Source: Pseudoalteromonas sp. GCY (lineage in GTDB: Bacteria; Pseudomonadota; Gammaproteobacteria; Enterobacterales; Alteromonadaceae). From it: DNA of 64,000 nucleotides. Below the pieces are notes generated by a model. The model was not told where the DNA came from. It was given only the letters and a program-made list of their open reading frames with translations, and did not search any database. The translations under genes were made by a program, and so were the position numbers. The stretch covers positions 1,290,501 to 1,354,500 of the forward strand of contig NZ_CP068023.1 of NCBI RefSeq assembly GCF_016695175.1, written 5' to 3'. This document shows, piece by piece, positions 31,074 through 39,925 of the stretch (position 1 is the stretch's first letter; every line of letters starts with the position of its first letter).

Positions 31074-31883
31074 ATGGAAACTATTATACTCATCGTTGTA
31101 CTTTGCGCTTTGCTCGGCTGTGCAGTTGGCTTTTTGGCAGGTCTGCTTGGTATCGGCGGCGGGCTGCTGATAGTCCCTATTTTATCTGTCATCTTGACCA
31201 AATTTAATGTTATACCCACAGATCAAGTGGTGTTAGTTGCAATTGCGACGTCTCTCGCCTCCATTATTTTCACTTCGACATCTTCAGCCAAAGCGCATCA
31301 TAAAAATGACAATGTTCCATGGCACATTGCTCCATGGGTGATGTTGGGTGTGGCAGTCGGCGCGTTGGGCAGTGGTTTTGCCGCAGTGCTGTTGCCTGAA
31401 AAACTCGTCAGAATTATTTTTGTGGTTAGTGTTGTGGGCATTGCATTGAAAATGGCGTGGAGTTCCAGAAGACCGCCACAATCAACCAGAGTTATACCGC
31501 AAGGACCGATACTTGCGATGCTAACCTCGGTAACGGGGGCGCTGTCTGCAATGATTGGTATTGGCGGGGGAGCATTAATCGTCCCACTACTGACATTTTT
31601 CTCTGTTGATATGAAAAAAGCGATAGGATGTGCGTCTGCCAGTGGTATCGTTATCGCTATCTTTGGCTCCTTTGGCTATATCGCCTCTGGCAGCCAACAT
31701 GTGGATATTGAACATGGATTTTTAGGTTTTGTCTATTTACCGGCTTTGTTTGGTATAGTGGCAACTTCATGGTTTATGGCGCCTATAGGTGCTAAAGCTA
31801 CGCACCACTTACCAGTCACAACGATTAAGAAAGTGTTTGCGGCGTTACTCATTGTTATCGCTGGCAATATGTTAATGAATTAA
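31074..31883 (+). CDS. TauE/SafE family sulfite exporter-like permease
   Basis: A 269-residue polytopic membrane protein with the two repeated TauE/SafE (DUF81) motifs: FLAGLLGIGGGLLIVP near the N-terminus and MIGIGGGALIVPLLTF in the middle. About eight membrane segments are visible. Family members export sulfite, sulfoacetate or other small anions, but the substrate cannot be read from the sequence. I start at the ATG at 31074; TTG codons just upstream are in frame. It is placed nine bases before lgt, so the two are cotranscribed. Confidence 0.9.
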   Translation: METIILIVVLCALLGCAVGFLAGLLGIGGGLLIVPILSVILTKFNVIPTDQVVLVAIATSLASIIFTSTSSAKAHHKNDNVPWHIAPWVMLGVAVGALGSGFAAVLLPEKLVRIIFVVSVVGIALKMAWSSRRPPQSTRVIPQGPILAMLTSVTGALSAMIGIGGGALIVPLLTFFSVDMKKAIGCASASGIVIAIFGSFGYIASGSQHVDIEHGFLGFVYLPALFGIVATSWFMAPIGAKATHHLPVTTIKKVFAALLIVIAGNMLMN

Positions 31884-31892
31884 GGAAAGGCT

Positions 31893-32705
31893 ATGGCTTT
31901 GCAGTTTCCACAGATAGACCCTGTGATTTTTTCCATCGGACCTTTAAGTGTTCGTTGGTATGGATTAATGTATTTAATCGGCTTCATGTTTGCCATGTGG
32001 TGGGCAGGGAAAGAAGCAAAAAAACCAAACTCTGGTTGGAATAAAGACCAAGTTGGCGACCTAGTTTTTTACTGTATGCTTGGCGTGATCTTGGGCGGGC
32101 GAATTGGCTATGTGCTGTTTTATCAATTCTCTCATTTTATTGAAAACCCGCTTTATTTGTTTAGGGTGGATCAAGGCGGTATGTCTTTCCATGGCGGCGC
32201 ATTGGGCGTTATCACGGCAATTATCGTGTATGCGCTTAAAAACAAACGTTCGATTTTATCGGTAGGTGACTTTGTCGTTCCTATGGTGCCTGTTGGGCTT
32301 TTTGCTGGTCGTATCGGTAACTTTATTAATGGCGAATTATGGGGTCGCGTAACGGATGTTCCTTGGGCATTTATTTTCCCAACGGGCGGACCACAGCCGC
32401 GCCACCCATCACAACTTTATGAAGCGTTTTTTGAAGGGTTGGTATTGTTTGTGATGCTGGTATGGTTTAGGAAAAAACCGCGCCCAGCGGGCAGTGTAGC
32501 AGGTTTATTTTTAGCCGGTTACGGTGTCTTCCGCTTCTCAATCGAGTATTTCCGTGAACCAGATGCACATATTGGCTTATATGGTGGCCTTATTTCTCAA
32601 GGTCAGATCTTATCTCTGCCTATGGTGATTGCAGGCGCTATCCTTATGGTGTGGGCATATAAGCGAGAAGGTAGCAACCCATCTACCGGGCAAGTTAAAA
32701 GTTAA
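31893..32705 (+). CDS. lgt: Prolipoprotein diacylglyceryl transferase
   Basis: Lgt transfers diacylglycerol from phosphatidylglycerol to the lipobox cysteine of prolipoproteins in the inner membrane. The 270-residue protein has seven membrane segments, HGGALGVI with its conserved histidine (His100), and the Lgt signature [14 protein letters not shown] (139-152). It is essential for all the lipoproteins seen downstream (FlgO, FlgP, FlgH and the pilus-locus lipoproteins). AAGGA precedes the ATG. thyA follows by 14 bases, the widely conserved lgt-thyA pair. Confidence 0.97.
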   Translation: MALQFPQIDPVIFSIGPLSVRWYGLMYLIGFMFAMWWAGKEAKKPNSGWNKDQVGDLVFYCMLGVILGGRIGYVLFYQFSHFIENPLYLFRVDQGGMSFHGGALGVITAIIVYALKNKRSILSVGDFVVPMVPVGLFAGRIGNFINGELWGRVTDVPWAFIFPTGGPQPRHPSQLYEAFFEGLVLFVMLVWFRKKPRPAGSVAGLFLAGYGVFRFSIEYFREPDAHIGLYGGLISQGQILSLPMVIAGAILMVWAYKREGSNPSTGQVKS

Positions 32706-32719
32706 TAGAGTAGCGAACA

Positions 32720-33553
32720 ATGAAGCAATATTTAGAACTGATGCGCCATGTGCGTGACAATGGTACAAAAAAAGAAGACCGTACGGGCACTGGCACAGTG
32801 AGTGTTTTTGGATACCAGATGCGCTTCAACTTGCAAGAAGGCTTTCCGCTTGTAACGACGAAAAAGTGTCATCTACGCTCGATTATTCACGAGCTACTTT
32901 GGTTCTTGCAAGGCGATACTAACATCAAATACCTAAAGGAAAATGGCGTTAGTATTTGGGATGGCTGGGCAACGGATGATGGGGACTTAGGGCCAGTTTA
33001 TGGTAGCCAGTGGCGCTCTTGGACGGGGCCAAATGGTGAAGTGATAGATCAAATCAAAGATGTTGTAGAGCAAATCAAAACCAACCCTGACTCTCGTCGC
33101 CTGATTGTGAGTGCTTGGAACCCTGCGCTTTTACCTGATACTAACTATTCACCCAAAGAAAATGCAGCGATGGGCAAACAAGCGTTGCCACCTTGCCACA
33201 CGTTATTCCAATTTTATGTATTAGATGGCAAGCTTTCTTGCCAGCTTTATCAGCGCAGTGCGGATATTTTCTTAGGCGTGCCCTTTAACATCGCAAGCTA
33301 TGCGCTGTTAACGATGATGATTGCACAAGTTTGTGACTTAGAAGTGGGTGATTTCGTACATACCTTCGGTGATGCCCATTTGTATCTAAATCATATGGAA
33401 CAAGTTGAAGAACAATTAGGCCGAGCGCCGTTTGCGAAACCGCAAATGCAGATCAACCCTCAAGTAAAAGACATATTTGGTTTTAAGTTTGAAGACTTTG
33501 AGTTGGTAAACTACGAATGTCACCCGCATATAAAGGCACCAGTCGCGATTTAG
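32720..33553 (+). CDS. thyA: Thymidylate synthase
   Basis: ThyA methylates dUMP to dTMP with methylenetetrahydrofolate. The catalytic cysteine is Cys159 in [13 protein letters not shown]. At 277 residues the protein is 13 longer than E. coli ThyA because of an insert just before the active-site loop (around residues 139-153, [13 protein letters not shown]). The remaining motifs, such as [17 protein letters not shown] and the C-terminal HIKAPVAI, are intact. galU follows after eight bases. Confidence 0.97.
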   Translation: MKQYLELMRHVRDNGTKKEDRTGTGTVSVFGYQMRFNLQEGFPLVTTKKCHLRSIIHELLWFLQGDTNIKYLKENGVSIWDGWATDDGDLGPVYGSQWRSWTGPNGEVIDQIKDVVEQIKTNPDSRRLIVSAWNPALLPDTNYSPKENAAMGKQALPPCHTLFQFYVLDGKLSCQLYQRSADIFLGVPFNIASYALLTMMIAQVCDLEVGDFVHTFGDAHLYLNHMEQVEEQLGRAPFAKPQMQINPQVKDIFGFKFEDFELVNYECHPHIKAPVAI

Positions 33554-33561
33554 GAGCATTT

Positions 33562-34446
33562 ATGAAAGCCGTTATTCCAGTGGCGGGTCTTGGCACTCGC
33601 ATGTTACCCGCGACGAAGGCCATTCCAAAAGAAATGCTGCCAATTGTCGATAAGCCTTTGATCCAGTATGTAGTAGATGAAGCTGCGGCCGCAGGCGTCA
33701 AAGAAATCGTACTGGTAACCCATTCAAGTAAAAACTCAATTGAAAACCACTTCGATAAGAGTTTTGAGCTGGAAGCGACACTGGAAAAACGGGTTAAGCG
33801 TCAACTGCTAGAAGAAGTACAATCTATATGCCCCAAAGGCGTTACGCTGATCCATGTGCGCCAAGGTGAGGCTCGTGGCCTTGGTCATGCCATCAATTGT
33901 GCTGCCCCTGTGATTGGCGATGAGCCTTTTGTGGTTATGCTGCCCGATGTATTAGTTGATGACACTGCATGCGATCTAACAAAAGATAATCTTGCTGATA
34001 TGATCGCGCGTTTTAAAGCATCAGGTAATAGCCAAGTGATGGTAGAAGCGGTAGCGCCTGAACTCGTCTCCCAGTTTGGCATTGTGGATTTGGGAGGAGC
34101 AGCGCTCGCGCAAGGAGAGTCAGCCGCGATGCAGTCTATTGTCGAAAAGCCCGAACTTCAAAGTGCACCTTCAAACTTAGCCGTTGTTGGTCGTTACGTG
34201 TTAAACAAATCTATTTGGCCACTTTTGGCAAAAACACCGCTAGGTGCGGGTGGCGAAATTCAATTGACCGATGCGATTGCCATGTTGATGGAGCAAGAGC
34301 AAGTCGATGCATACTCGTTACGTGGAAAAAGCCATGACTGCGGAAGTAAAATCGGCTATTTAAAAGCGATAGTTGAGCATGCGATGCGAAGAGACGAGTA
34401 TTCAACTGAGCTTGCTTCTCTTATTGACTCTATTACAAGAAGTTAA
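33562..34446 (+). CDS. galU: UTP-glucose-1-phosphate uridylyltransferase
   Basis: GalU makes UDP-glucose for LPS, capsule and glycosylation. The 294-residue protein has the nucleotidyltransferase signature [19 protein letters not shown] at the N-terminus, [13 protein letters not shown], and [19 protein letters not shown] in the sugar-binding half. The start at 33562 ([11 protein letters not shown]) is preceded by TAGGAG. It follows thyA by eight bases; a hairpin after the stop likely ends the operon. Confidence 0.95.
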   Translation: MKAVIPVAGLGTRMLPATKAIPKEMLPIVDKPLIQYVVDEAAAAGVKEIVLVTHSSKNSIENHFDKSFELEATLEKRVKRQLLEEVQSICPKGVTLIHVRQGEARGLGHAINCAAPVIGDEPFVVMLPDVLVDDTACDLTKDNLADMIARFKASGNSQVMVEAVAPELVSQFGIVDLGGAALAQGESAAMQSIVEKPELQSAPSNLAVVGRYVLNKSIWPLLAKTPLGAGGEIQLTDAIAMLMEQEQVDAYSLRGKSHDCGSKIGYLKAIVEHAMRRDEYSTELASLIDSITRS

Positions 34447-34460
34447 ATGTATCGATATTT

Positions 34461-34492
34461 GCGGTAAAAGCATTTGGTTATTTACCGCGATT
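34461..34492 (+). terminator. Probable terminator after galU
   Basis: GCGGTAAA (34461-34468) and TTTACCGC (34481-34488) pair around a 12-base loop, followed by GATTTAT. The T tract is weak, so efficiency is uncertain. Confidence 0.5.
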
Positions 34493-34533
34493 TATGTACC
34501 ATAGCAGAAAATGGATTTTTGTTATAACTTATT

Positions 34534-35043
34534 GTGGATATTCGGTTTTTTAAATTTTTACTACTTGGCTCTTTAATCACCTTAGGTGGCTGTAGTCATT
34601 CATCTAAAGAGCCTTCGCTGTTAAGTGAGCAGCAGCTCAAAAGTATTGAGCGATTGAGCTCGTTAGAGCAGGACCTCTCAAACCTGCTGACTTTGTTAGA
34701 GTCGCAAGCTAGCGTCGATAATATCCAAGCATTGCCAAATAATGGCGCAAAAATTAAGCGCTATTCCGCGAGTAAACAAAAAGCGAATCAAACGACTGGA
34801 ATTCAACTGAAGTTATTTCCGGTATCTATCAATTCCACGCCTCAAATTGAGCAGCATCAAGCTCTGTTAGCGGCAGTAAAGCAGAAGTTTCCCAGTATAT
34901 TCTCTGAGGCAGAATTTCAAATACAAGCGTTTGAAATGCGAGATTGGGCAACAGTTTCTGGATTAAGATCAACTCAAGAAGCAAAAGTCTACTGTAGACT
35001 ATTTTCTATCCAAAGCATTGATTGTAGGCGGTTAATGTTTTAA
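34534..35043 (+). CDS. Lipoprotein with C-terminal SPOR-like module
   Basis: The 169-residue protein starts with GTG and has a lipoprotein signal with lipobox LGGC (Cys20). A coiled linker follows, then a C-terminal segment (about 90-169) resembling a SPOR fold, with DWATVSGLRSTQEAK and Cys154/Cys164 in C-x9-C spacing. The same spacing occurs at the C-termini of the usher-like protein and the second lipoprotein downstream. No good ribosome site is visible before the GTG, and no better start exists because a stop lies three codons upstream. It precedes the sigma-28 promoter of the DUF4402 genes, so it may be transcribed separately. No named family recognised. Confidence 0.7.
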   Translation: MDIRFFKFLLLGSLITLGGCSHSSKEPSLLSEQQLKSIERLSSLEQDLSNLLTLLESQASVDNIQALPNNGAKIKRYSASKQKANQTTGIQLKLFPVSINSTPQIEQHQALLAAVKQKFPSIFSEAEFQIQAFEMRDWATVSGLRSTQEAKVYCRLFSIQSIDCRRLMF

Positions 35044-35050
35044 TTTTTAC

Positions 35051-35077
35051 TAAAGTTTTCCCACTTGGGAACGATAA
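35051..35077 (+). promoter_or_regulatory. Sigma-28 (FliA) promoter of the DUF4402 locus
   Basis: TAAAGTTT (35051-35058), a perfect -35, and AACGATAA (35070-35077), six of eight matches to GCCGATAA with the core CGATAA intact, are separated by exactly 11 bases. The start codon of the first DUF4402 gene lies 66 bases downstream. No competing sigma-70 promoter stands out. Confidence 0.7.
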
Positions 35078-35142
35078 AGAATGAGTCACCAAAAAAACGG
35101 CATTGCGGTGACGATAAAAATGACCTCCAAAGGAATTTAAAG

Positions 35143-35724
35143 ATGAAAACACTGATTAAATCTGCGCTTATTGCAAGTTCTATTTCCGCTGCTCTACTTA
35201 CTTCTTCAGCAATTGCTAAAGATACTGCTCGTCTTGAAGTTAAAGTAGAAGTTAAAAACTTATTTTCAGCTGAAGCCGGTGATCCACTTGATTTCGGTAT
35301 CATTCGAGTACAGGGCGATGCAGCTGATGTGGCTACGATGAAGATTGAGGCGGACCCTACACTGACCGATCCTGAAATTAAGAATACTGGTGATGCAGTA
35401 ATAAACCTTATTAGTACAGGTGGAGCAGGCACTATCAATATCACAGATGCAGCGCCAAATACTGAGTTAACGATTACGGTTCCGGCCGCAACTACGGTTG
35501 ATAGCGTAGGTAATGCCTCTTTTGATTTAAAGGATTTTGAATTTTATGTGGTAAGCGGTGCACAACCGAATAGCGAAGTGACAAACAACAAGTTTAGGGT
35601 TGATGCAAATGGTGCCGCAACGCTTTCCGTTGGTGCGACATTAAGTACGAAAGCACTTTCTGGAACAGATACGTATGGCGGTGGTGTATACACCAGTAAA
35701 GTTGATATCGAAATCGCTTACTAA
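35143..35724 (+). CDS. DUF4402-type secreted protein, probable fibre subunit
   Basis: A 193-residue exported protein with a signal peptide ending AIA at residue 25. The rest is beta-rich and matches the DUF4402 pattern: PLDFGIIRV near the mature N-terminus, repeated small-residue strands, and the terminal DIEIAY, which would fit a donor strand or chaperone-bound end. AAAGGA precedes the ATG at 35143; upstream in-frame codons are not supported. It opens the sigma-28 transcript, followed three bases later by a second DUF4402 protein. The high content of Ala, Thr and Asp, with no cysteine, is typical of abundant surface subunits. Major subunit is an inference from position. Confidence 0.75.
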   Translation: MKTLIKSALIASSISAALLTSSAIAKDTARLEVKVEVKNLFSAEAGDPLDFGIIRVQGDAADVATMKIEADPTLTDPEIKNTGDAVINLISTGGAGTINITDAAPNTELTITVPAATTVDSVGNASFDLKDFEFYVVSGAQPNSEVTNNKFRVDANGAATLSVGATLSTKALSGTDTYGGGVYTSKVDIEIAY

Positions 35725-35727
35725 AAC

Positions 35728-36186
35728 ATGTGGCGTTACATGGTACTGGCATTGCTTTTTGCCAGTCACTTGGCCAAAGCTCAAGATATATCGGTCGTTA
35801 AGAAATTGAGCTTTGGCACTATTGCGATTATTGACAAAAGTAGCGCAGGCACAGTGACGATAGAACCTAATGTTAGGCCACAAACCTCAAGCAATATTCT
35901 ATTCGTAGAGTTTGGTCATGCGGCAGAAATCCTCTTGACCGATTTTCCTCACAATCGCCAAATTAGCGTCCAATCTACCGTTTACAACGACTGGTTTGGC
36001 TATTGGAATCTTGGTGCATCCGATGCCTTCCAATTGACAGAGTTGTATCACGAGAAGGCTATTTACACGGATAGTGTTGGGTCTGGTGAGTTTAAAGTCG
36101 GTGGTCAATTGCGCTTTGCTGGCAACGGTAAATCGCTATCGGATGGGGTGCAAACTCTGAACGTTGAAATAACTTTGTCTTACTAA
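35728..36186 (+). CDS. Second DUF4402-type secreted protein, probable minor or tip subunit
   Basis: The 152-residue protein has a signal peptide (cut after AKA, residue 18), then KKLSFGTIAI, the usual DUF4402 opening, and ends LNVEITLSY, echoing the terminal strand of its neighbour. It begins three bases after the previous stop with no clear ribosome site, so translation is probably coupled. Its smaller size and position just before the chaperone fit a minor subunit, but this is inferred. Confidence 0.72.
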   Translation: MWRYMVLALLFASHLAKAQDISVVKKLSFGTIAIIDKSSAGTVTIEPNVRPQTSSNILFVEFGHAAEILLTDFPHNRQISVQSTVYNDWFGYWNLGASDAFQLTELYHEKAIYTDSVGSGEFKVGGQLRFAGNGKSLSDGVQTLNVEITLSY

Positions 36187-36189
36187 ATT

Positions 36190-36972
36190 ATGAATAAATT
36201 AATATTAACGCTGCTTTTGTTTTGTTGCTGTAAAGTAAGCGCCAATCTGATGATCACCCCAACACGGGTTGCTTTCGAAGAGCGTCAGAGAATTGAAAGG
36301 GTTACAATCATTAATAATGGTGATGTGACCAAATCTTATCGACTTGAATTTCAAGAGAAGCTAGCACTAAAAGAAGGTGGCTATGCCAACTTTGCCGAGC
36401 AAAAAATGAATCCTATGGCTGCAAGCCATTTCATCCGTATTTCACCTAGGCAAGTAACACTGGGGCCTGGTGAGCGTCAGGTAATAAAATTGGCTGTGCG
36501 CAGAAAGGCGAATATGGAACAAGGAGAGTATCGCTCACATTTGCTTTTTAGGGAGCTGCCGAATAATAAAGGCAAGCTGCAAGAAGGTATCAATATTGAC
36601 GTGCTGATGAGCTATAGCATTCCGGTGATACTACGAGTTGGCGATGCGAACCCGCAAGTACAGCTTGAGGATGTCATTGTAAGTGATGCAAAAAATGGTC
36701 GTCAGGCAATTACGGTACTACTTAATCGAACTGGGAAATATAGTAGCTTTGGCGAATTATCCGCTTATTGGCTGGGGAAAAATGACGTTAAACCAGTGCG
36801 GATCGGTGTGTTGAATAAGTTTGCCGTATATCCAGAGCTTAATCAAAGGAGTGTAGAGTTCTCAATAGACCCTGCAATCAAGCTCGGGCCATCAGGCAAG
36901 GTCTTAATCAAGTATTTGGGTGATGAGGAGTACACTGACCGCACCTTTGTAGATGATTCGGTATCTTTGTAG
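36190..36972 (+). CDS. PapD-like periplasmic fimbrial chaperone
   Basis: A 260-residue periplasmic protein with a signal peptide (cut after VSA, residue 18). It has the pili-chaperone architecture: an N-terminal Ig-like domain (LMITPTRVAFEERQRIERVTIINNGD), the ISPRQVTLGPGERQVIKL strand corresponding to the PapD G1 region, RSHLLFRELP, and a second domain. The family holds unfolded subunits by donor-strand complementation and delivers them to an usher. Here the clients would be the two DUF4402 proteins. It starts three bases after the second subunit gene. Confidence 0.82.
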   Translation: MNKLILTLLLFCCCKVSANLMITPTRVAFEERQRIERVTIINNGDVTKSYRLEFQEKLALKEGGYANFAEQKMNPMAASHFIRISPRQVTLGPGERQVIKLAVRRKANMEQGEYRSHLLFRELPNNKGKLQEGINIDVLMSYSIPVILRVGDANPQVQLEDVIVSDAKNGRQAITVLLNRTGKYSSFGELSAYWLGKNDVKPVRIGVLNKFAVYPELNQRSVEFSIDPAIKLGPSGKVLIKYLGDEEYTDRTFVDDSVSL

Positions 36973-36991
36973 TTTAGGGTAAGCGAACGTA

Positions 36992-39925
36992 ATGAGAGCA
37001 CCCGCTATTTGGCGCACGTTACTAATAGGCATACTATGCTATCAACCTGCTATGGCATCGCAGGTTGATACTTTGCAACAGCTATTAGAACGGGTTGAAC
37101 GAGTGAAAGCAAAACTTGCGATACAGCAAAGTGAACGGGTGGTCTCTCGGGTTGATATTGGTACAGAACTGTTTTTATCCGCCTATAAAGGAAATTTATA
37201 TTTAGGTGAAGTGATCGCGGTGACGTCAGAACAAGGCGTCAATGTGGAACTCTTGAGCTTGTTTTCAGCTTTGGGGTTTGTGGTATCAGAAGATGTCTCA
37301 GGAACCTTTGACGGCTGGTTCTTCACACCTGAAAACACCTTTAGTCTTAATGCCAAAGCGCATTTAGTTGAGAGCAAAGGGCAGCGAACGCAATTGAGTG
37401 ATAGGGAGATTCAGGTTATCAATGGTGAGGTATTTCTCGCTGATTATATCGTGGCGACTTTATTTGACGTCAGTCTGTTTACCGATATACAGGATTTATC
37501 TCTGATAGTTAAGAGTAAACAAATTCTGCCAATAGAAGCGCAGCAACAGCGATTAGGTAGAGAGGTTGTCAGGTTTGACCGCAATGCCAGCGCAACATTA
37601 CCGTGGCGACCAAGTCCTTATCAAAGCATCGGTAAACCAGTGCTGGATGCTCAGATAAATGCGCAGGTGACTGAAGACATTAGCCAGACGTCTTATTCCC
37701 TTATTGGTTCGCAAGACATCGCCTATTGGCAAGCCCAGTATTTTATTGCAGGTAGAGAGGGAGATGTTATTAATCGCTCGCGATTATCCCTCAACCGTGC
37801 TTCAAAAAAAGCCGATGTTTTACCGTTTGGCAACTTTACCAAGGTATCGCTCGGTGATGTACAGAGTGTTCAAGTTGGAGTTGATGCGCTAAATGAAGAA
37901 GGGCGAGGAGTGAGTTTCAGTAATACGCCGTTAGATAAGCGTACGAACCGTCAGCGCATTGTCATCTCAGGCCCAGTTCAGGTAGGGTGGGACGTAGAGC
38001 TTTATCGAAATGGATTACTAATAGGGCAAGAAAATAATGTCCAATCTGGGCGCTATGAGTTTGAAAATATTGATTTACTATTTGGTGAAAATACCTTTGA
38101 ACTCGTGATGTATGGAGGGCAAGGTCAAGTATCAAAAGAAGTGCAAACCTATTATGTTGAACAGAGCACCGCAAACGAAGGTGAAGGCTTTTTTGCCGTA
38201 TCAATAACTGAAACGGGCAAAACTATACTGGGTGACAAGACTGCGGCATCAGGAGCATCAAGCTGGCAAGTAAATGGCCGCTTTGACTACGGTCTTACGA
38301 CAGACTTTGCGGTGTATGCAGGTTGGCAGCATCGTCAAGGTATGAAAAATAGTGCGTCACAACAATACTTTTCTACAGGGTTCAACACCAATATTAATAA
38401 ACGACTATTATTGGATGTAGACTATAGTAAGAGCGAAGCGATCCAGCGGTTCTCTGCAAATACTCGAACCCGTTTACTTGGTCAGCAGGTAGGCGCCAAA
38501 GTTGAGTTAAAGGAGGATCTAGAACGGGATGAAAAAGCGACCGAGATAAAATTAACGGCGGCAGGAGATTGGTCTCTTTTTGACGCTGCTAAGATTTACT
38601 ATCGTGCTGAATACTTCTACCTCGATAAAGCTAATACGACAGAGCAAGCGTCGTTACTTTTTAGTACCGGTAATTATTGGGGTACTTTCAGTAACCAATT
38701 TGTGTGGCAAGAGCAGACAAATCAAGCCAGTGACATAAGTGGCTACTTGCGCTGGCAGCGCAGGGTTTTTGGGGTATATAGTCGCTTTACTACTTGGTAT
38801 GACATAAAACCTTCCAATGAAATTACAGCAGCAGAGCTTGAGTTGAGCAAAGAGCTAAGTCCTGAGCTTGATCTTGGCATTACCTTATACAAAGACTTTG
38901 CTGCAGATTACTATAAAACCGAACTTGGATTGAGCTGGAACCATGATAAGTTTAGGTTGTTAACAGACTTGCAATACGATAACGATGATAACTGGCAAGT
39001 AGGCCTCTCTGGACAAATAAGTATTGGAGCGGGCGAAACCGTAGGTCAGGTTTTTTTAACTGGCAAACGCTTGTCGCAGTTTGGCTCTTTGATGGTTCGT
39101 ACTTTTATCGACCAAAATAATAATGGCTATCTTGATGAAGGGGAGTTACCGCTGAAGGGAGTAACTATAAAAGCATTGCAAAGCTTTGCACAAGGTAAAA
39201 CAGACGACGACGGTGTTGCACTATTACCCGCAATGGTTAATTACAAACGAACAGATATTATTGTTGACAAAGAAACGATCCCCGAACCCTTTTTAATTCC
39301 CGCTAACGATGGCTTTTCATTCACTCCAAGACCCGGTCATATTGAATACGTTGAAATACCATTTGTAAACTCGTCGGAAGTTGAAGGTATTGTTGAAATC
39401 AATGAGGGTACTGAGCGCCGACCTGCAGGATTCACCACCGTGAGTTTACTAGATGAAACGGGTAACGAAGTCGCGCGCACTCAGACGGCATATGACGGCT
39501 ACTATGTATTTACTGGTTTGAAGCCAGGGACTTACCGTACATCGATAAGTGATGCTAAAAGGCTCGCGGTAAGTACTCAACAGGTAGAAGTGGAGTTAAG
39601 TGCAGAGGGAGACCTGTTGCTTGATGTAAATCACGAATTACAACGACAGCGAGCAACCACGCAAGAGTTTGCTGTAGTTGGACGCTTCAAGACACTAACG
39701 ATATTAAAAGTGTATGCGGCGATTTTAGCTAAGCGTTATCCCGCGTTATTAAGCGGTGGTTTTGGGTATGCGCAAAAAGAAGGCGATGCCACTTATTTAC
39801 TTATATTAAGAGATGACGCCACACAAAATGCGGCAAATATTTGCCAAAATCTACTTCCCTTCAAAGTTTCTTGCACGGTGGAAGCCTTAACTATTTATGA
39901 AAGAGAAAACAATGCAATCAATTAA
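36992..39925 (+). CDS. Usher-like outer-membrane assembly protein with C-terminal SPOR-like module
   Basis: A 977-residue exported protein (signal peptide about 1-22, ending AMA). After a coiled N-terminal stretch and an N-terminal beta domain comes a long region of alternating barrel-like strands (about 200-700). An EF-hand-like DQNNNGYLDEGE loop follows at 707-718. Next are two carboxypeptidase-regulatory/SdrB-like beta domains, the second with YDGYYVFTGLKPGTYR. The last 80 residues look SPOR-like (VVGRFKTLTILKVYAAI, then Cys951 and Cys961 in C-x9-C spacing). The size, the place after a PapD-like chaperone and the single ordered run of genes suggest an usher of the alternative CS1/TcfC kind. 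The C-terminal module is not what I expect of an usher. Its 3' end overlaps the next gene. Confidence 0.72.
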   Translation: MRAPAIWRTLLIGILCYQPAMASQVDTLQQLLERVERVKAKLAIQQSERVVSRVDIGTELFLSAYKGNLYLGEVIAVTSEQGVNVELLSLFSALGFVVSEDVSGTFDGWFFTPENTFSLNAKAHLVESKGQRTQLSDREIQVINGEVFLADYIVATLFDVSLFTDIQDLSLIVKSKQILPIEAQQQRLGREVVRFDRNASATLPWRPSPYQSIGKPVLDAQINAQVTEDISQTSYSLIGSQDIAYWQAQYFIAGREGDVINRSRLSLNRASKKADVLPFGNFTKVSLGDVQSVQVGVDALNEEGRGVSFSNTPLDKRTNRQRIVISGPVQVGWDVELYRNGLLIGQENNVQSGRYEFENIDLLFGENTFELVMYGGQGQVSKEVQTYYVEQSTANEGEGFFAVSITETGKTILGDKTAASGASSWQVNGRFDYGLTTDFAVYAGWQHRQGMKNSASQQYFSTGFNTNINKRLLLDVDYSKSEAIQRFSANTRTRLLGQQVGAKVELKEDLERDEKATEIKLTAAGDWSLFDAAKIYYRAEYFYLDKANTTEQASLLFSTGNYWGTFSNQFVWQEQTNQASDISGYLRWQRRVFGVYSRFTTWYDIKPSNEITAAELELSKELSPELDLGITLYKDFAADYYKTELGLSWNHDKFRLLTDLQYDNDDNWQVGLSGQISIGAGETVGQVFLTGKRLSQFGSLMVRTFIDQNNNGYLDEGELPLKGVTIKALQSFAQGKTDDDGVALLPAMVNYKRTDIIVDKETIPEPFLIPANDGFSFTPRPGHIEYVEIPFVNSSEVEGIVEINEGTERRPAGFTTVSLLDETGNEVARTQTAYDGYYVFTGLKPGTYRTSISDAKRLAVSTQQVEVELSAEGDLLLDVNHELQRQRATTQEFAVVGRFKTLTILKVYAAILAKRYPALLSGGFGYAQKEGDATYLLILRDDATQNAANICQNLLPFKVSCTVEALTIYERENNAIN

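Noticed and set aside
34460..34490. Sigma-54 site near TTTGGTTATTTACCGC
   Set aside because: The spacing between GG and GC is nine bases, not ten, and it lies in the galU terminator stem.
34500..34533. TATAAC at 34523-34528 as promoter of the first lipoprotein gene
   Set aside because: It would place the transcription start at the GTG itself and no -35 fits.
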